Shown here piece after piece: positions 51,267 to 60,212 of a DNA stretch of 64,000 bases. The stretch is from Actinacidiphila guanduensis. Its GTDB lineage: Bacteria > Actinomycetota > Actinomycetes > Streptomycetales > Streptomycetaceae. Position numbers and translations under genes: made by a program. Every line of letters begins with the position of its first letter. Position 1 is the stretch's first letter. The stretch covers positions 183,603-247,602 of the forward strand of contig NZ_FNIE01000013.1 in NCBI RefSeq assembly GCF_900103985.1, read 5' to 3'. The notes beneath the pieces were generated by a model that was not told the DNA's origin, did not search any database, and worked only from the letters and a program-made list of their open reading frames with translations.

Positions 51267-51589
51267 GAATGTCCATCGGAGTGGACCGCGTTCCCGCGCG
51301 GCCGCCCCGCCGGCCCCCGCCCGCCGCCTGAACTGCGCCGACGCGGCGGCCGACGGGCCGTGTCCAGCCGACACGCGCAACGGCGGACCCGAATGCGCGC
51401 CGGATTCCGCTACGCCAGGGGGCTGAGCCCGGCGCGTCGGAATCCGGTCACGGATGGTGACGAAGGGTGCCGGCGGGGTGCGTTCGGTCCGGGGCGCGGG
51501 GGAGCGGGCGCGGATACCCGCACGGAACGGCGGCGGGGCGAGCCGCCGGGACGCCCGGGCGGGAGCCCCGTACGGTCCCGGGTGCCGGA
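51267..51589. other. Non-coding stretch upstream of the nlpC control region
   Basis: 323 bp between the Crp-like site and the gene at 51590. I see no convincing gene; the frames present lack codon bias. It may hold distal regulatory DNA, but I identify no other site. Confidence 0.4.
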
Positions 51590-51904
51590 TCAGTCCTGCG
51601 GGCCGGGCCGCTCCGGCGGCAGGGTGACCCGGGCGGTGCGCCGCTCCCCGTCCAGCACCCGCAGCGCCCGGCCGAGTGTGGCGTGGTGCAGCTCGGTCTC
51701 ACCGCGCAGGTGCATCACCGCGAGCGCGTCCCGCAGCGCCACCGCGCGCGAGGCCAGCGCCTGGGCCGCCCGCAGGGCCGCGTAGGTGTCGGTGGTGCGG
51801 GCGGGGTTGATCCGCCCCATCAGGTCCACCGCGTCCAGGTAGCAGTCGACCACCTCGCCCTCGGAGCGGGTGAGGGCGGGCAGCGGCGGCAGTTCCGGCA
51901 CCAC
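51590..51904 (-). CDS. Conserved-looking hypothetical protein downstream of clpP
   Basis: A 104-residue helical protein with no motif I recognise. Charge is balanced; the C-terminal 15 residues are Pro-rich. The central segment (ALRAAQALASRAVALRDALAVM) is a strongly amphipathic helix. GTG 51904 lies 6 bp after the clpP stop, so it is probably co-transcribed and translated from the clpP message. It may be a clpP-linked adapter or regulator, but this is inference from position. Codon use is normal for the window. Confidence 0.65.
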   Translation of the reverse strand: MVPELPPLPALTRSEGEVVDCYLDAVDLMGRINPARTTDTYAALRAAQALASRAVALRDALAVMHLRGETELHHATLGRALRVLDGERRTARVTLPPERPGPQD

Positions 51905-51910
51905 CGCGGC

Positions 51911-52543
51911 TCACCGCGGACCGGGTGCGGCCGGGGCCTTGCGGCTGCTGGTCAGCCGGTCCACCAGCCCGTAGTCCAGCGCGGCCTGCGCGTCGAGCAC
52001 CTTGTCGCGCTCGATGTCGGCCCGCACCTGCTCCGGCGCCCGGCCGGTGTGCCGCGCCAGCAGGGTCTCCAACTGCTCGCGGGTGCGCAGCAGTTCGTTC
52101 GCCTGGATCTCCAGGTCCGAGACGTCCCCTTGTGTCGCCTCGGACAGCGAGGGCTGGTGGATCAGCACGCGCGCGCCGGGGGTGGCCATCCGCTTGCCGG
52201 GCGCGCCGGCCGCCAGCAGCACCGCCGCGGCGGAGGCGGCCTGGCCGATGCAGACCGTGGCCACGTCGCAGGTGACGAACTGCATCGTGTCGTAGATGGC
52301 GGTCATCGCCGAGAAGGAGCCGCCGGGGGAGTTGATGTACAGGTGGATGTCCTGGTCGGGCGCGGCGCTCTCCAGGTGGATGAGCTGGGCCATCACGTCG
52401 TTGGCCGACGTGTCGTCGATCGGGGTGCCCAGGAAGACGATCCGCTCCTGCAGCAGCTTGGAGTACGGGTCCATGGTGCGCACGCCGCTGCTGGTGCGTT
52501 CGGTGAACTCCGGCAGGACGTAGCGGGCCGTGGGATCGGGCAT
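51911..52543 (-). CDS. clpP: ATP-dependent Clp protease proteolytic subunit (stand-alone paralogue)
   Basis: Serine protease subunit, 210 residues. Seen: LQERIVFLGTPIDD, LYINSPGGSFSAMTAIYDTM, catalytic Ser in CIGQAASAAAVLL, His in VLIHQPSLSE and the Asp in IERDKVLDAQ, so the triad is intact. It forms heptameric rings with a Clp ATPase. It is separate from a clpP1P2-tig-type cluster, has no clpX neighbour, and carries a C-terminal Arg/Pro tail, so it is an accessory paralogue. ATG 52543 has GGAGGTG 7 nt upstream; the ATG at 52558 overlaps that site and is rejected. Confidence 0.93.
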   Translation of the reverse strand: MPDPTARYVLPEFTERTSSGVRTMDPYSKLLQERIVFLGTPIDDTSANDVMAQLIHLESAAPDQDIHLYINSPGGSFSAMTAIYDTMQFVTCDVATVCIGQAASAAAVLLAAGAPGKRMATPGARVLIHQPSLSEATQGDVSDLEIQANELLRTREQLETLLARHTGRAPEQVRADIERDKVLDAQAALDYGLVDRLTSSRKAPAAPGPR

Positions 52544-52567
52544 GGCACACACCTCCATCTCTTCAAA

Positions 52568-52584
52568 ATGTACAGGACGTACAT
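52568..52584. promoter_or_regulatory. TGTACA-type palindrome between clpP and the YefM-like gene
   Basis: ATGTAC-AGGAC-GTACAT is a perfect inverted repeat in the 59-bp divergent region. YefM antitoxins of E. coli and streptomycetes bind palindromes with TGTACA cores. The site is 25 bp from the clpP start and 19 bp from the antitoxin start. On the plus strand TATGAT (52590-52595) is a good -10, 7 nt before the antitoxin ATG (leaderless mRNA). Occupancy could silence both genes. Confidence 0.65.
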
Positions 52585-52602
52585 CTCGTTATGATGGGGA
52601 GC

Positions 52603-52893
52603 ATGACCCATGACGTTCCGGTGACACAAGCGCGCGCGCAGCTCGCCGAGCTCATCAACCGCGTGGTCTACGGCGGGGAGCAGGTGGTGCTGACCCGGCA
52701 CGGCAAGCCGCTCGTCGCCCTGGTGTCCGCCGCTGACCTGCAACGACTGCGCGATCTCGACGCCCAGCAGGAGGACCAGGTGATCAGCACGGTCTCCTCG
52801 GTCGGCCCCGGCTCGTCCGCCACGGGCGAACGGCACAGGTTCGGCATCGCCGCCGAGCACCGGGGCCCGCAGCCGGGTGACCGCCGCCCGTAA
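52603..52893 (+). CDS. Orphan Phd/YefM-type antitoxin
   Basis: A 96-residue protein with the Phd/YefM fold: DVPVTQARAQLAELINRVVYGG, VVLTRHGKPLVALVSAADLQRL, then a disordered basic and Gly-rich C-terminus. The N-terminal half dimerises and binds DNA; the C-terminal half normally wraps a toxin. No toxin follows: the next gene, ureA, starts 67 bp on and the spacer has no gene. Antitoxins of this type are Clp substrates, and a clpP lies opposite. ATG 52603 is chosen. Confidence 0.88.
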   Translation: MTHDVPVTQARAQLAELINRVVYGGEQVVLTRHGKPLVALVSAADLQRLRDLDAQQEDQVISTVSSVGPGSSATGERHRFGIAAEHRGPQPGDRRP

Positions 52894-52960
52894 CAGCCGT
52901 TAACGCGGTCGAAACCCCGCGGACGTAATCTCGCGGGTCCGGAGACTGTGAGGTGTGGCT

Positions 52961-53263
52961 GTGCGCTTGACCCCCCATGAGCAGGAGCGGCTGCTGATCC
53001 ACGTGGCCGCCGACGTGGCCGAGCGGCGGCGGGCCCGCGGGCTGCGGCTGAACCACCCCGAGGCCGTCGCGCTGATCACCGCGCACCTGCTGGAGGGCGC
53101 CCGCGACGGCCGCACGGTCGCCGAACTCATGGCCTCCGGACGGACCGTGCTCACCCGCGCGGACGTCATGGACGGCGTCCCCGAGATGATCGCCGAGGTG
53201 CAGGTCGAGGCGACCTTCCCCGACGGCACCAAGCTCGTCACCGTCCACCAGCCGATCGTCTGA
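52961..53263 (+). CDS. ureA: Urease subunit gamma
   Basis: Smallest structural subunit of nickel urease; 100 residues, the canonical length. Seen: RLTPHEQERLLIHVAADVA, RRARGLRLNHPEAVALIT, ELMASGRTVLTRADVMDGV, then TFPDGTKLVTVHQPI. GTG 52961 is preferred over GTG 52955 because the family begins at this residue and GAGG is 5-6 nt away. First gene of ureABCFGD, 15 bp before ureB. No ureE is present, as usual for streptomycetes. Confidence 0.96.
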   Translation: MRLTPHEQERLLIHVAADVAERRRARGLRLNHPEAVALITAHLLEGARDGRTVAELMASGRTVLTRADVMDGVPEMIAEVQVEATFPDGTKLVTVHQPIV

Positions 53264-53278
53264 GGGGCGGGCCACCAC

Positions 53279-53635
53279 GTGATTCCCGGTCAGATCCTGT
53301 ACGGCGAGGGGGCGGTGGCCCTCAACGCGGGCCGCCCCGTCACCCGGCTCACCGTGCTCAACGCCGCCGACCGCCCCGTGCAGGTCGGCTCCCACTACCA
53401 CTTCGCCGAGGCCAACCCCGGGCTGCGGTTCGACCGGGCTGCCGCCCGCGGGCTGCGGCTGAACATCGCCGCCGGCACCGCCGTGCGGTTCGAGCCGGGC
53501 ATCCCCGCCGAGGTCGAACTCGTGCCTATCGCGGGCGCCCGCGTGGTCGCGGGCCTGCGCGGCGAGGTCGCCGGGCCGCTCGACGACGATGCGGCCGCCG
53601 AAGGAGCCGAAGGAAAGGGGCCCGACCGTGCCTGA
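53279..53635 (+). CDS. ureB: Urease subunit beta
   Basis: Structural subunit of 118 residues. Seen: IPGQILYGEGAVALNAGRP, VQVGSHYHFAEANPGLRFDR, GLRLNIAAGTAVRFEPG and LVPIAGARVVAGLRG. The C-terminus has an acidic tail. It overlaps ureC by 8 bp, so expression is tied. GTG start at 53279. Forms the trimeric core with UreA and UreC. Confidence 0.96.
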   Translation: MIPGQILYGEGAVALNAGRPVTRLTVLNAADRPVQVGSHYHFAEANPGLRFDRAAARGLRLNIAAGTAVRFEPGIPAEVELVPIAGARVVAGLRGEVAGPLDDDAAAEGAEGKGPDRA

Positions 53636-55349
53636 ACTGTCCCGGGCCGTATACGCCGGCCTCTACGGGCCCACCACTGGCGACCGCATCCGCCTCGCCG
53701 ACACCGACCTGCTGATCGAAGTGGAGCAGGACCTCGCCGGCGGGCCCGGCCACGCGGGCGACGAGGCGGTGTTCGGCGGCGGCAAGGTGATCCGCGAGTC
53801 CATGGGCCAGGGCCGCGCCACTCGCGCCGAGGGCGCCCCCGACACGGTGATCACCGGCGCGGTGGTGCTCGACCACTGGGGCGTGGTCAAGGCCGACGTC
53901 GGCATTCTCGACGGGCGGATCACCGCGCTCGGCAAGGCCGGCAACCCCGACACCATGGACGGCGTCCACCCCGACCTCGTCATCGGCCCCGACACCGAGG
54001 TCATCGCCGGCAACGGCCGCATCCTGACCGCCGGGACCATCGACGCCCACGTGCACTTCATCTCGCCCACCCTGATGACGCAGGCGCTGGCCACCGGCGT
54101 GACCACCGTCGTCGGCGGCGGCACCGGACCGGCCGAGGGCACCAAGGCCACCACCATCACCCCCGGCCGCTGGCACCTGGCCCGGATGTTCGCCGCCCTG
54201 GACGGCTTCCCGGTCAACGTCGGCCTGCTCGGCAAGGGCAACACCGTGGACCAGCCGGCGATGCACGAGCAACTGCGGGCCGGCGCCGTCGGGTTCAAGA
54301 TCCACGAGGACTGGGGCGCCACCCCCGCCGCCATCGACGCCTGCCTGTCGGTGTGCGAGCGTTCCGGCGCCCAACTGGCCATCCACACCGACACGTTGAA
54401 CGAGGCCGGATTCGTCGAGGACACCCTCGCCGCCATCGCGGGCCGCGGCGTGCACGCCTACCACACCGAGGGCGCCGGCGGCGGGCACGCCCCCGACATC
54501 ATCACCGTGGTCTCCCAGCCGCACGTCCTGCCGTCCTCCACCAACCCCACCCGCCCGCACACCGTCAACACCGTCGAGGAGCACCTCGACATGCTGATGG
54601 TCTGCCACCACCTCAACCCGGCCGTCCCCGAGGACCTCGCCTTCGCCGAGTCCCGCATCAGGCCGTCCACCATCGCCGCCGAGGACGTGCTGCACGACCT
54701 GGGCGCGATCAGCATCATCAGCTCCGACTCCCAGGCCATGGGCCGCATCGGCGAGGTGGCGCTGCGCACCTGGCAGACCGCGCACGTGATGAAGCGCCGC
54801 CGCGGCTCCCTGCCGGGCGACGGCCCCGCCGACAACCACCGCGCCCGCCGCTACGTCGCCAAGTACACGATCAACCCGGCGATCGCCCAGGGCATGGACG
54901 CCGAGATCGGCTCGGTGGAGCCCGGCAAGCTCGCCGACCTCGTGCTGTGGGAGCCGGCGTTCTTCGGCGTGAAGCCCGACCTCGTGCTCAAGGGCGGCCA
55001 GATCGCCTACGCGCAGATGGGCGACGCCAACGCGTCCATCCCCACCCCCCAACCCGTGCTGCCCCGGCCGATGTTCGGCGGTGTCGGTGCCGCTCCCGCC
55101 GCCAACAGCGTCAACTTCGTCACCCAGGACGCCCTCGACGACAACCTGCCCGAACGCCTGGGCCTCGCCAAGCAGTTCACCGCCACCGCCTCCACCCGCG
55201 CGGTCACGAAGGCCGACATGCGCGAGAACGACGCGCGCCCGCACGTCGAGGTGGACGCCGACACCTTCACCGTCCGCATCGACGGCAAACCGGTCGAACC
55301 GTCCCCGGCCGCGGAACTGCCCATGGCCCAGCGCTACTTCCTCTTCTGA
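53628..55349 (+). CDS. ureC: Urease subunit alpha
   Basis: Catalytic subunit, 573 residues, hydrolysing urea to ammonia and carbamate with two Ni2+. Seen: AHVHF (nickel His pair), VGFKIHEDWG with the carbamylated Lys, IHTDTLNE, YHTEGAGGGHAPD, the flap VCHHLNPAVPEDLAFAESRIR with the Cys and His, and SSDSQAMGR. All ligands are present. GTG 53628 follows AAGGAAAGGGG and gives the family length. Needs UreF, UreG and UreD for activation. Confidence 0.97.
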   Translation: MPELSRAVYAGLYGPTTGDRIRLADTDLLIEVEQDLAGGPGHAGDEAVFGGGKVIRESMGQGRATRAEGAPDTVITGAVVLDHWGVVKADVGILDGRITALGKAGNPDTMDGVHPDLVIGPDTEVIAGNGRILTAGTIDAHVHFISPTLMTQALATGVTTVVGGGTGPAEGTKATTITPGRWHLARMFAALDGFPVNVGLLGKGNTVDQPAMHEQLRAGAVGFKIHEDWGATPAAIDACLSVCERSGAQLAIHTDTLNEAGFVEDTLAAIAGRGVHAYHTEGAGGGHAPDIITVVSQPHVLPSSTNPTRPHTVNTVEEHLDMLMVCHHLNPAVPEDLAFAESRIRPSTIAAEDVLHDLGAISIISSDSQAMGRIGEVALRTWQTAHVMKRRRGSLPGDGPADNHRARRYVAKYTINPAIAQGMDAEIGSVEPGKLADLVLWEPAFFGVKPDLVLKGGQIAYAQMGDANASIPTPQPVLPRPMFGGVGAAPAANSVNFVTQDALDDNLPERLGLAKQFTATASTRAVTKADMRENDARPHVEVDADTFTVRIDGKPVEPSPAAELPMAQRYFLF

Positions 55350-55360
55350 ACAGGGCCGGG

Positions 55361-56089
55361 GTGAGCGAGGTGCAGCAGCAGCCGGGACGGGGATTTCCGG
55401 GCGGGTACGGGCAGGGGCCGCGGGCGGCGCTGCTGCTGCTCGCCGACGGACGGTTCCCCGCGGGCGGGCACGCGCACTCCGGCGGCGTCGAGGCCGCGGT
55501 CGCCGACGGGCGCGTGCACGACGCCGCATCGCTCGCCGCGCACTGCCGCGGCCGGCTGCACACCACAGGACTGGTCGCCGCCGCACTGGCCGCGGCGGCG
55601 ACCGCCGGGGCCGACCCGCTCGGCCTCGACCAGGCGGCCGACGCGCGCACCCCCTCCGCCGCGCTGCGCACCGTCTCCCGCCGGCTAGGCCGCCAACTCC
55701 TGCGCGCCGCACGGGCGGTGTGGCCCGCCCCCGCCCTGGACGACCTCGCGGCCGCGCTGCCCCGCGGCGCCCACCAGCCCGTCGTCCTCGGCCTGGCCGC
55801 GGCCGCCGCGGGACTCGGCCCGCTCGACGCCGCCTACGCCGCCGCGTACGAGAGTGTCAGCGCACCCGCGACGGCCGCGGTCCGCCTGCTCGGCCTCGAC
55901 CCCTTCCACGCCGCCGCCGTGCTCGCCCGCCTCGCCGCGGAGACCGACTCCGTCGCCGCCGAGGCCGCCGCCGCCGGCCGGCGCGCGGCGGCCGACGGGC
56001 CCGGAACGCTGCCGGCGCCCGGCGCGCCCCTGCTCGACGTGCTCGCCGAAGCGCACGCCGCCTGGCCCGTCCGGCTCTTCGCCTCCTGA
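55361..56089 (+). CDS. ureF: Urease accessory protein UreF
   Basis: GTPase-regulating accessory protein, 242 residues, all helical. Seen: LLLADGRFPAGGHAHSGGVE (family start motif), then a long Ala-rich helical body and LLGLDPFHAAAVLARLA. It bridges UreD and UreG in the activation complex. GTG 55361 is a tentative start; a GTG at 55370 is an alternative. The gene is 11 bp after ureC and 28 bp before ureG. Confidence 0.9.
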   Translation: MSEVQQQPGRGFPGGYGQGPRAALLLLADGRFPAGGHAHSGGVEAAVADGRVHDAASLAAHCRGRLHTTGLVAAALAAAATAGADPLGLDQAADARTPSAALRTVSRRLGRQLLRAARAVWPAPALDDLAAALPRGAHQPVVLGLAAAAAGLGPLDAAYAAAYESVSAPATAAVRLLGLDPFHAAAVLARLAAETDSVAAEAAAAGRRAAADGPGTLPAPGAPLLDVLAEAHAAWPVRLFAS

Positions 56090-56117
56090 CCGCCCACCCA
56101 CCCCCAAGGAGCCGACC

Positions 56118-56798
<681 letters not shown>

Positions 56799-56875
56799 GG
56801 CACGCTGCGCCGGCCGAGGGGGTTGTCCTGCGGGGCGGCCGGAGCGGTGCCGCACGGTGTGCGGAAGGGGCGGAT

Positions 56876-57189
56876 GTGACGGCAAGGGCTGCGCGGGGGG
56901 AGCGGGCGGTTGCCCGTGGCCGGGCGGGGGCCGGCGCGGGTGCGGGAGTTGCCGTGGGGGCGGGGGCAACCCTACGAGGTGTAGGGGCCGTTGACCGGGG
57001 TCGGGCGGGGGCCGGCGCGGGTTCCGGAGCTGTCGTGGTGACGGCGGCGTGTGCACGAGAGGGACGGGTTGCCCACGGCCGGGCGTGGGTTGACGGGTGC
57101 GCGGGAGTTGCCGTCGCGACGGCGGCAACCTTGCAAGGGGTAGCGGCCGTTGGCCGGGGTGGGGAAGCGCTGCGCGTGGGCGGGGTGCC
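56876..57189 (+). repeat. Four degenerate tandem copies of the ureD 5' end
   Basis: Between ureG and ureD lie copies at about 56876, 56958, 57035 and 57116. Each has a (GTGACG)GCGGCAACC-like start, a CG-rich stretch and GGCCGTTG(A/G/C)CCGG. Units are 84, 78, 81 and 77 bp apart; the first three steps are multiples of three and the last is not. So they read in one open frame (VTARAARGERAVARG, ATLRGVGAVDRG, ATLQGVAAVGRG) that is one base out from ureD. They resemble the ureD N-terminus TAATSRGVRAVAR. Confidence 0.75.
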
Positions 57190-58062
57190 GTGCTGACCGC
57201 GGCAACCTCACGCGGGGTGCGGGCCGTTGCCCGGATCAGGGCCGTGGCGGACGGGCGCGGAGGGACCGCGCTGCCGCTGCTCGCGGGGGACGGGCCGCTC
57301 GCGCTGCGCCGGACCGGGCCCGTACCCGCGCCGGGTGCCGCGCACGTCACCGTGGTGGGGGCCATGTCGGCGCCGCTCGGCGGGGACCGGCTGCGGATCG
57401 AGGCCGAGGCGGAGCCGGGCGCGCACCTCACCGTGGGCGCGTCGGCCGCCACCGTGTCGCTGCCCGGGCCGCACGGCGAGCAGGCCGCCTACGACGTGCG
57501 GCTGCGGGTCGGCACGGGCGCCCGGCTGGACTGGCTGCCCGAGCCGGTGATCGCCGCCGCCGGAAGCCGCCTGCGCATGGCCACGCGAGCCGAACTCGCC
57601 GACGGTGCCTGCCTGCTGCTGCGCGAGGAGCAGATCCTCGGGCGGCACGCGGAGCCGACGGGCGACCTCGCGACCCGCCTCACCGTGGTGCTCGCCGGCC
57701 GTACCCTGCTCGACCAGGAGCTGTCCTTCGGCCCCGGCGCAAGCCCCGGCTGGGACGGCCCCGCGGTCCTCGGCGGCTACCGCGCCGTCGGCCAACTCCT
57801 CTACGTCGCCCCGGACCTGACCCCGCCCGCCCCCTACGTGACGCCCACCACCGGCCCGGACGGCGTCGCGGCCCTCACCCCGCTGACCGGCCCCGCCGCC
57901 CTGGTCACGGCCCTGGCCCCGGACGGCCACCGCCTGCGCCGCCTGCTCGACGAGCTGCAAGAGCGGCTGACGGCCCCGGTGTTGACCATGGCGCCGGGCA
58001 CCGCGACCGGTGCGGTTCCCCCTACCGGGTCCGCCGCCGCGCTCAACGGGACCCCTTTGTAA
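57190..58062 (+). CDS. ureD: Urease accessory protein UreD
   Basis: Scaffold protein (UreD/UreH) that carries the nickel-insertion complex; 290 residues. Seen: RIRAVADGRGGTALPLLAGD, LALRRTGPV, GAHLTVGASAATVSLPG, LDWLPEPVIAAAGSRLR, and ILGRHAEPTGDLATRL. GTG 57190 is chosen as the first start giving the family N-terminus; GTG 57217 is possible. Upstream tandem copies are out of frame. It completes the accessory set; the last gene of the urease operon. Confidence 0.9.
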   Translation: MLTAATSRGVRAVARIRAVADGRGGTALPLLAGDGPLALRRTGPVPAPGAAHVTVVGAMSAPLGGDRLRIEAEAEPGAHLTVGASAATVSLPGPHGEQAAYDVRLRVGTGARLDWLPEPVIAAAGSRLRMATRAELADGACLLLREEQILGRHAEPTGDLATRLTVVLAGRTLLDQELSFGPGASPGWDGPAVLGGYRAVGQLLYVAPDLTPPAPYVTPTTGPDGVAALTPLTGPAALVTALAPDGHRLRRLLDELQERLTAPVLTMAPGTATGAVPPTGSAAALNGTPL

Positions 58063-58134
58063 GGTCCACGGCGGCTACGGGCGGGCCGGCACCGGCGACG
58101 CTGCCGCAACCGAAGGCCGCCCCAGCACCCCTTG

Positions 58135-58360
58135 GCCGTACGGGGCTCGCTGTGTGCGCAAAGGGCACGTTCTTCAGGGGCGCGGGGAACGGCTCCCCCA
58201 GAGGGGGCACCCCCAGAAGAGACCACCGTCCTTGCGTCGGCGTCGGACCTCCGTGGGGCAGACAGGTTGCCGTTCTTGGGGGCGCGGGGAACTGCGTGCG
58301 CAACCGCCAACCGGGCGGCAGTCGGCAATGGCGGCGAACCCCAACGGCGAGGAGCCGCCC
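58135..58360. repeat. Dispersed intergenic repeat, third location (inverted)
   Basis: The complement of modules from 6395-6842: GGGGCGCGGGGAACGGCTCC, GACCACCGTCCTTGCGTCGG..., and the box CGAACCCCAACGGCGAGG. Two GCGCGGGGAAC boxes occur here. Non-coding between convergent ureD and the LacI-type gene. Confidence 0.75.
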
Positions 58361-59359
58361 CTACCGAGGCGGAGCCGTACTCGCCCGCTCGACCAGGCTC
58401 GTGGAGAGCTCCACGCGGCCCGCCTCCTCGGTCCGGCCGGACCGCAGGCGCAGGAGCAGGCGGACCGCCTCGGCCGCCATCTCCCGCACGGGCTGGCGGA
58501 CCGTGGTGAGCGCGGGTGTCAGCCAGCTCGCCTCGGGCAGGTCGTCGAAGCCGACCACGCTCAGGTCGCCCGGGATCGACAGCCCCAGGTCCGCCGCGGC
58601 CTGGTAGACGCCGCGCGCGAGGTGGTCGGAGCAGGCGAAGACGGCCGTCGGGGGCTCGCGCACCCGCAGCAGCGCGGCCGCCTGCCGGGCGCCCTCCGCC
58701 CGGCTCCAATCGGAGTAGCGCACCCAGGACGCCCGGGCGCGCACCCCCGCCGAGGCGAGCGCCGAGCGGTAACCGTCCAGCCGGGCCCGGCTGTTGAGCT
58801 GGTCCTCGCGCCCACCGAGCGCGGCGATCCGGATGTGGCCGAGCCCCAGCAGATGGTGCACGGCGGCATAACCGCCCGCCCAGTTGGTCGCCCCGACACT
58901 CGGCAGCCCCAAGGCCGGTTCGACCCCCGGGTCCAGTACGACCAGCCGCACCCCGGCCGCCGCGAGCCGCGCCCGCTGGGCGGGCGCCGGATCGACCAGC
59001 GCCAGCACCGCCCCGGTGGAGCCGCGCGCCACCAGCCGGTCCACCCAGTCCCGGCCCGCGCGCACCTCGCGCGCGGAGAGCACCACCACGTCGCACCCCG
59101 CCTCGGCCGCGGCCTGCTCGGCGCCGCCCAGCACCCGGGTCGCCCACGACCCCTCCACGCCGTCCATCACCAGGTCCACGAGCCCGACGGGCCCCGCGAA
59201 TTCGGCCGGCCGCCGCTCGTAGCCCGCGGCCTCCAGCAGCTCCAGTACCCGCGCCCGGGTCCGCTCCGAGACGTCGCTGCGCCCGTTGAGCACCTTCGAG
59301 ACGGTCGGCACCGTCACCTCGGCCGCGGCCGCGATGTCCGCCAGCTTCGCGCGCTTCAT
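58361..59359 (-). CDS. LacI family transcription regulator
   Basis: A 332-residue repressor: N-terminal helix-turn-helix and hinge (KLADIAAAAEVTVPTVSKVL, NGRSDVSERTRARVLELLEA) and a periplasmic-binding-type ligand domain (VSFDD-like VVGFDDLPEASWLTPAL...). Sugar-responsive by family knowledge. Two palindromes GTTGCGCAAC lie in the divergent region with the ThuA-like gene, so it probably controls that module and itself. ATG 59359 starts the conserved KRAKLADIA. Confidence 0.93.
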   Translation of the reverse strand: MKRAKLADIAAAAEVTVPTVSKVLNGRSDVSERTRARVLELLEAAGYERRPAEFAGPVGLVDLVMDGVEGSWATRVLGGAEQAAAEAGCDVVVLSAREVRAGRDWVDRLVARGSTGAVLALVDPAPAQRARLAAAGVRLVVLDPGVEPALGLPSVGATNWAGGYAAVHHLLGLGHIRIAALGGREDQLNSRARLDGYRSALASAGVRARASWVRYSDWSRAEGARQAAALLRVREPPTAVFACSDHLARGVYQAAADLGLSIPGDLSVVGFDDLPEASWLTPALTTVRQPVREMAAEAVRLLLRLRSGRTEEAGRVELSTSLVERASTAPPR

Positions 59360-59386
59360 CCCGCAAGGATGTGCCGCCGAGGCGTG

Positions 59387-59396
59387 GTTGCGCAAC
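59387..59396. promoter_or_regulatory. LacI-type operator 1
   Basis: GTTGCGCAAC, a perfect 10-bp palindrome with the LacI-family central CG. It lies 28 bp upstream of the regulator's start, where binding would autorepress. A second copy is 73 bp away. Confidence 0.7.
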
Positions 59397-59468
59397 TTTC
59401 GTGAGCCAGTAGCCTTTTATGGTGGAAGGTTCGAGCAATCGAGCTGCCCGCCGCACGTATTGGCGAGA

Positions 59469-59484
59469 GAAGTTGCGCAACTTC
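59469..59484. promoter_or_regulatory. LacI-type operator 2
   Basis: GAAGTTGCGCAACTTC, a perfect 16-bp palindrome 68 bp before the ThuA-like start. It shares the 10-bp core with operator 1; the centres are 85 bp apart, so looping is possible. Confidence 0.8.
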
Positions 59485-59552
59485 CGTAGCGACCCGTGCC
59501 GACCCGTACTCCACGACGCACCCCGACCCGACGACGCTGGAGGACCCGCACA

Positions 59553-60212
59553 GTGACACTTCGCAACGCCCTTGTCGTCCGCGGCGGTTGGGAGGGGCAT
59601 TCCCCCGTCGGGACCACCGACAGCTTCCTGCCGTTCCTGGAGCGCTCCGGCTTCGGGACCACCGTCTCCGACTCCCTCGACTCCTACGCCGACGCCGACC
59701 TCATGGCCCGCACCGACCTGATCGTGCAGTGCTGGACCATGGGCACCATCACCCGCGAGCAACTCACCGGCCTCACCGGCGCGGTGGCGGCCGGGACGGG
59801 CCTGGCCGGCTGGCACGGCGGCATCGCCGACTCCTTCCGCAACAGCAGCGACTACCTCCACCTGATCGGCGGCCAGTTCGCCTGCCACCCGCGCGGCTTC
59901 GTCGACTACCGCGTCGACATCGTGCCCGAGCACGCCGGGCACCCCATCGTCGCCGGCCTGCCCGAACTCGCCGTCCACACCGAGCAGTACTGGGTGCTGG
60001 CCGACACCCACAACGAGGTGCTCGCCACCACCACCGTCCCCTCCCTGCCGGGCGACCCCTGGGCGGAGCCCGTGGTCTCGCCCGCCGTCTGGACCCGCAC
60101 GTGGGGCAGCGGCCGGGTGTTCGTGTGCACGGTGGGGCACCGCCTGGAGGACCTGGACGCGCCCGGCATCCGGACGCTCGTGGAACGGGGGATGACATGG
60201 GCGGCCCGCTGA
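59553..60212 (+). CDS. ThuA-like domain protein
   Basis: A 219-residue class I glutamine-amidotransferase-like (ThuA) protein. Seen: VVRGGWEGHSPVGTTDSF, LAGWHGGIADSFRNSSDY and the ending FVCTVGHRLEDLDAPGI. Members are linked to trehalose and other sugar catabolism. GTG 59553 follows GGAGGA with 8 nt spacing. It overlaps the next gene by 16 bp. The operators upstream place it under the LacI-type gene. Confidence 0.9.
   Translation: MTLRNALVVRGGWEGHSPVGTTDSFLPFLERSGFGTTVSDSLDSYADADLMARTDLIVQCWTMGTITREQLTGLTGAVAAGTGLAGWHGGIADSFRNSSDYLHLIGGQFACHPRGFVDYRVDIVPEHAGHPIVAGLPELAVHTEQYWVLADTHNEVLATTTVPSLPGDPWAEPVVSPAVWTRTWGSGRVFVCTVGHRLEDLDAPGIRTLVERGMTWAAR

Noticed and set aside
52894..52960. YoeB/Doc toxin gene after the YefM-like antitoxin
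   Set aside because: The gap to ureA is only 67 bp and contains no reading frame, so the antitoxin is an orphan here.
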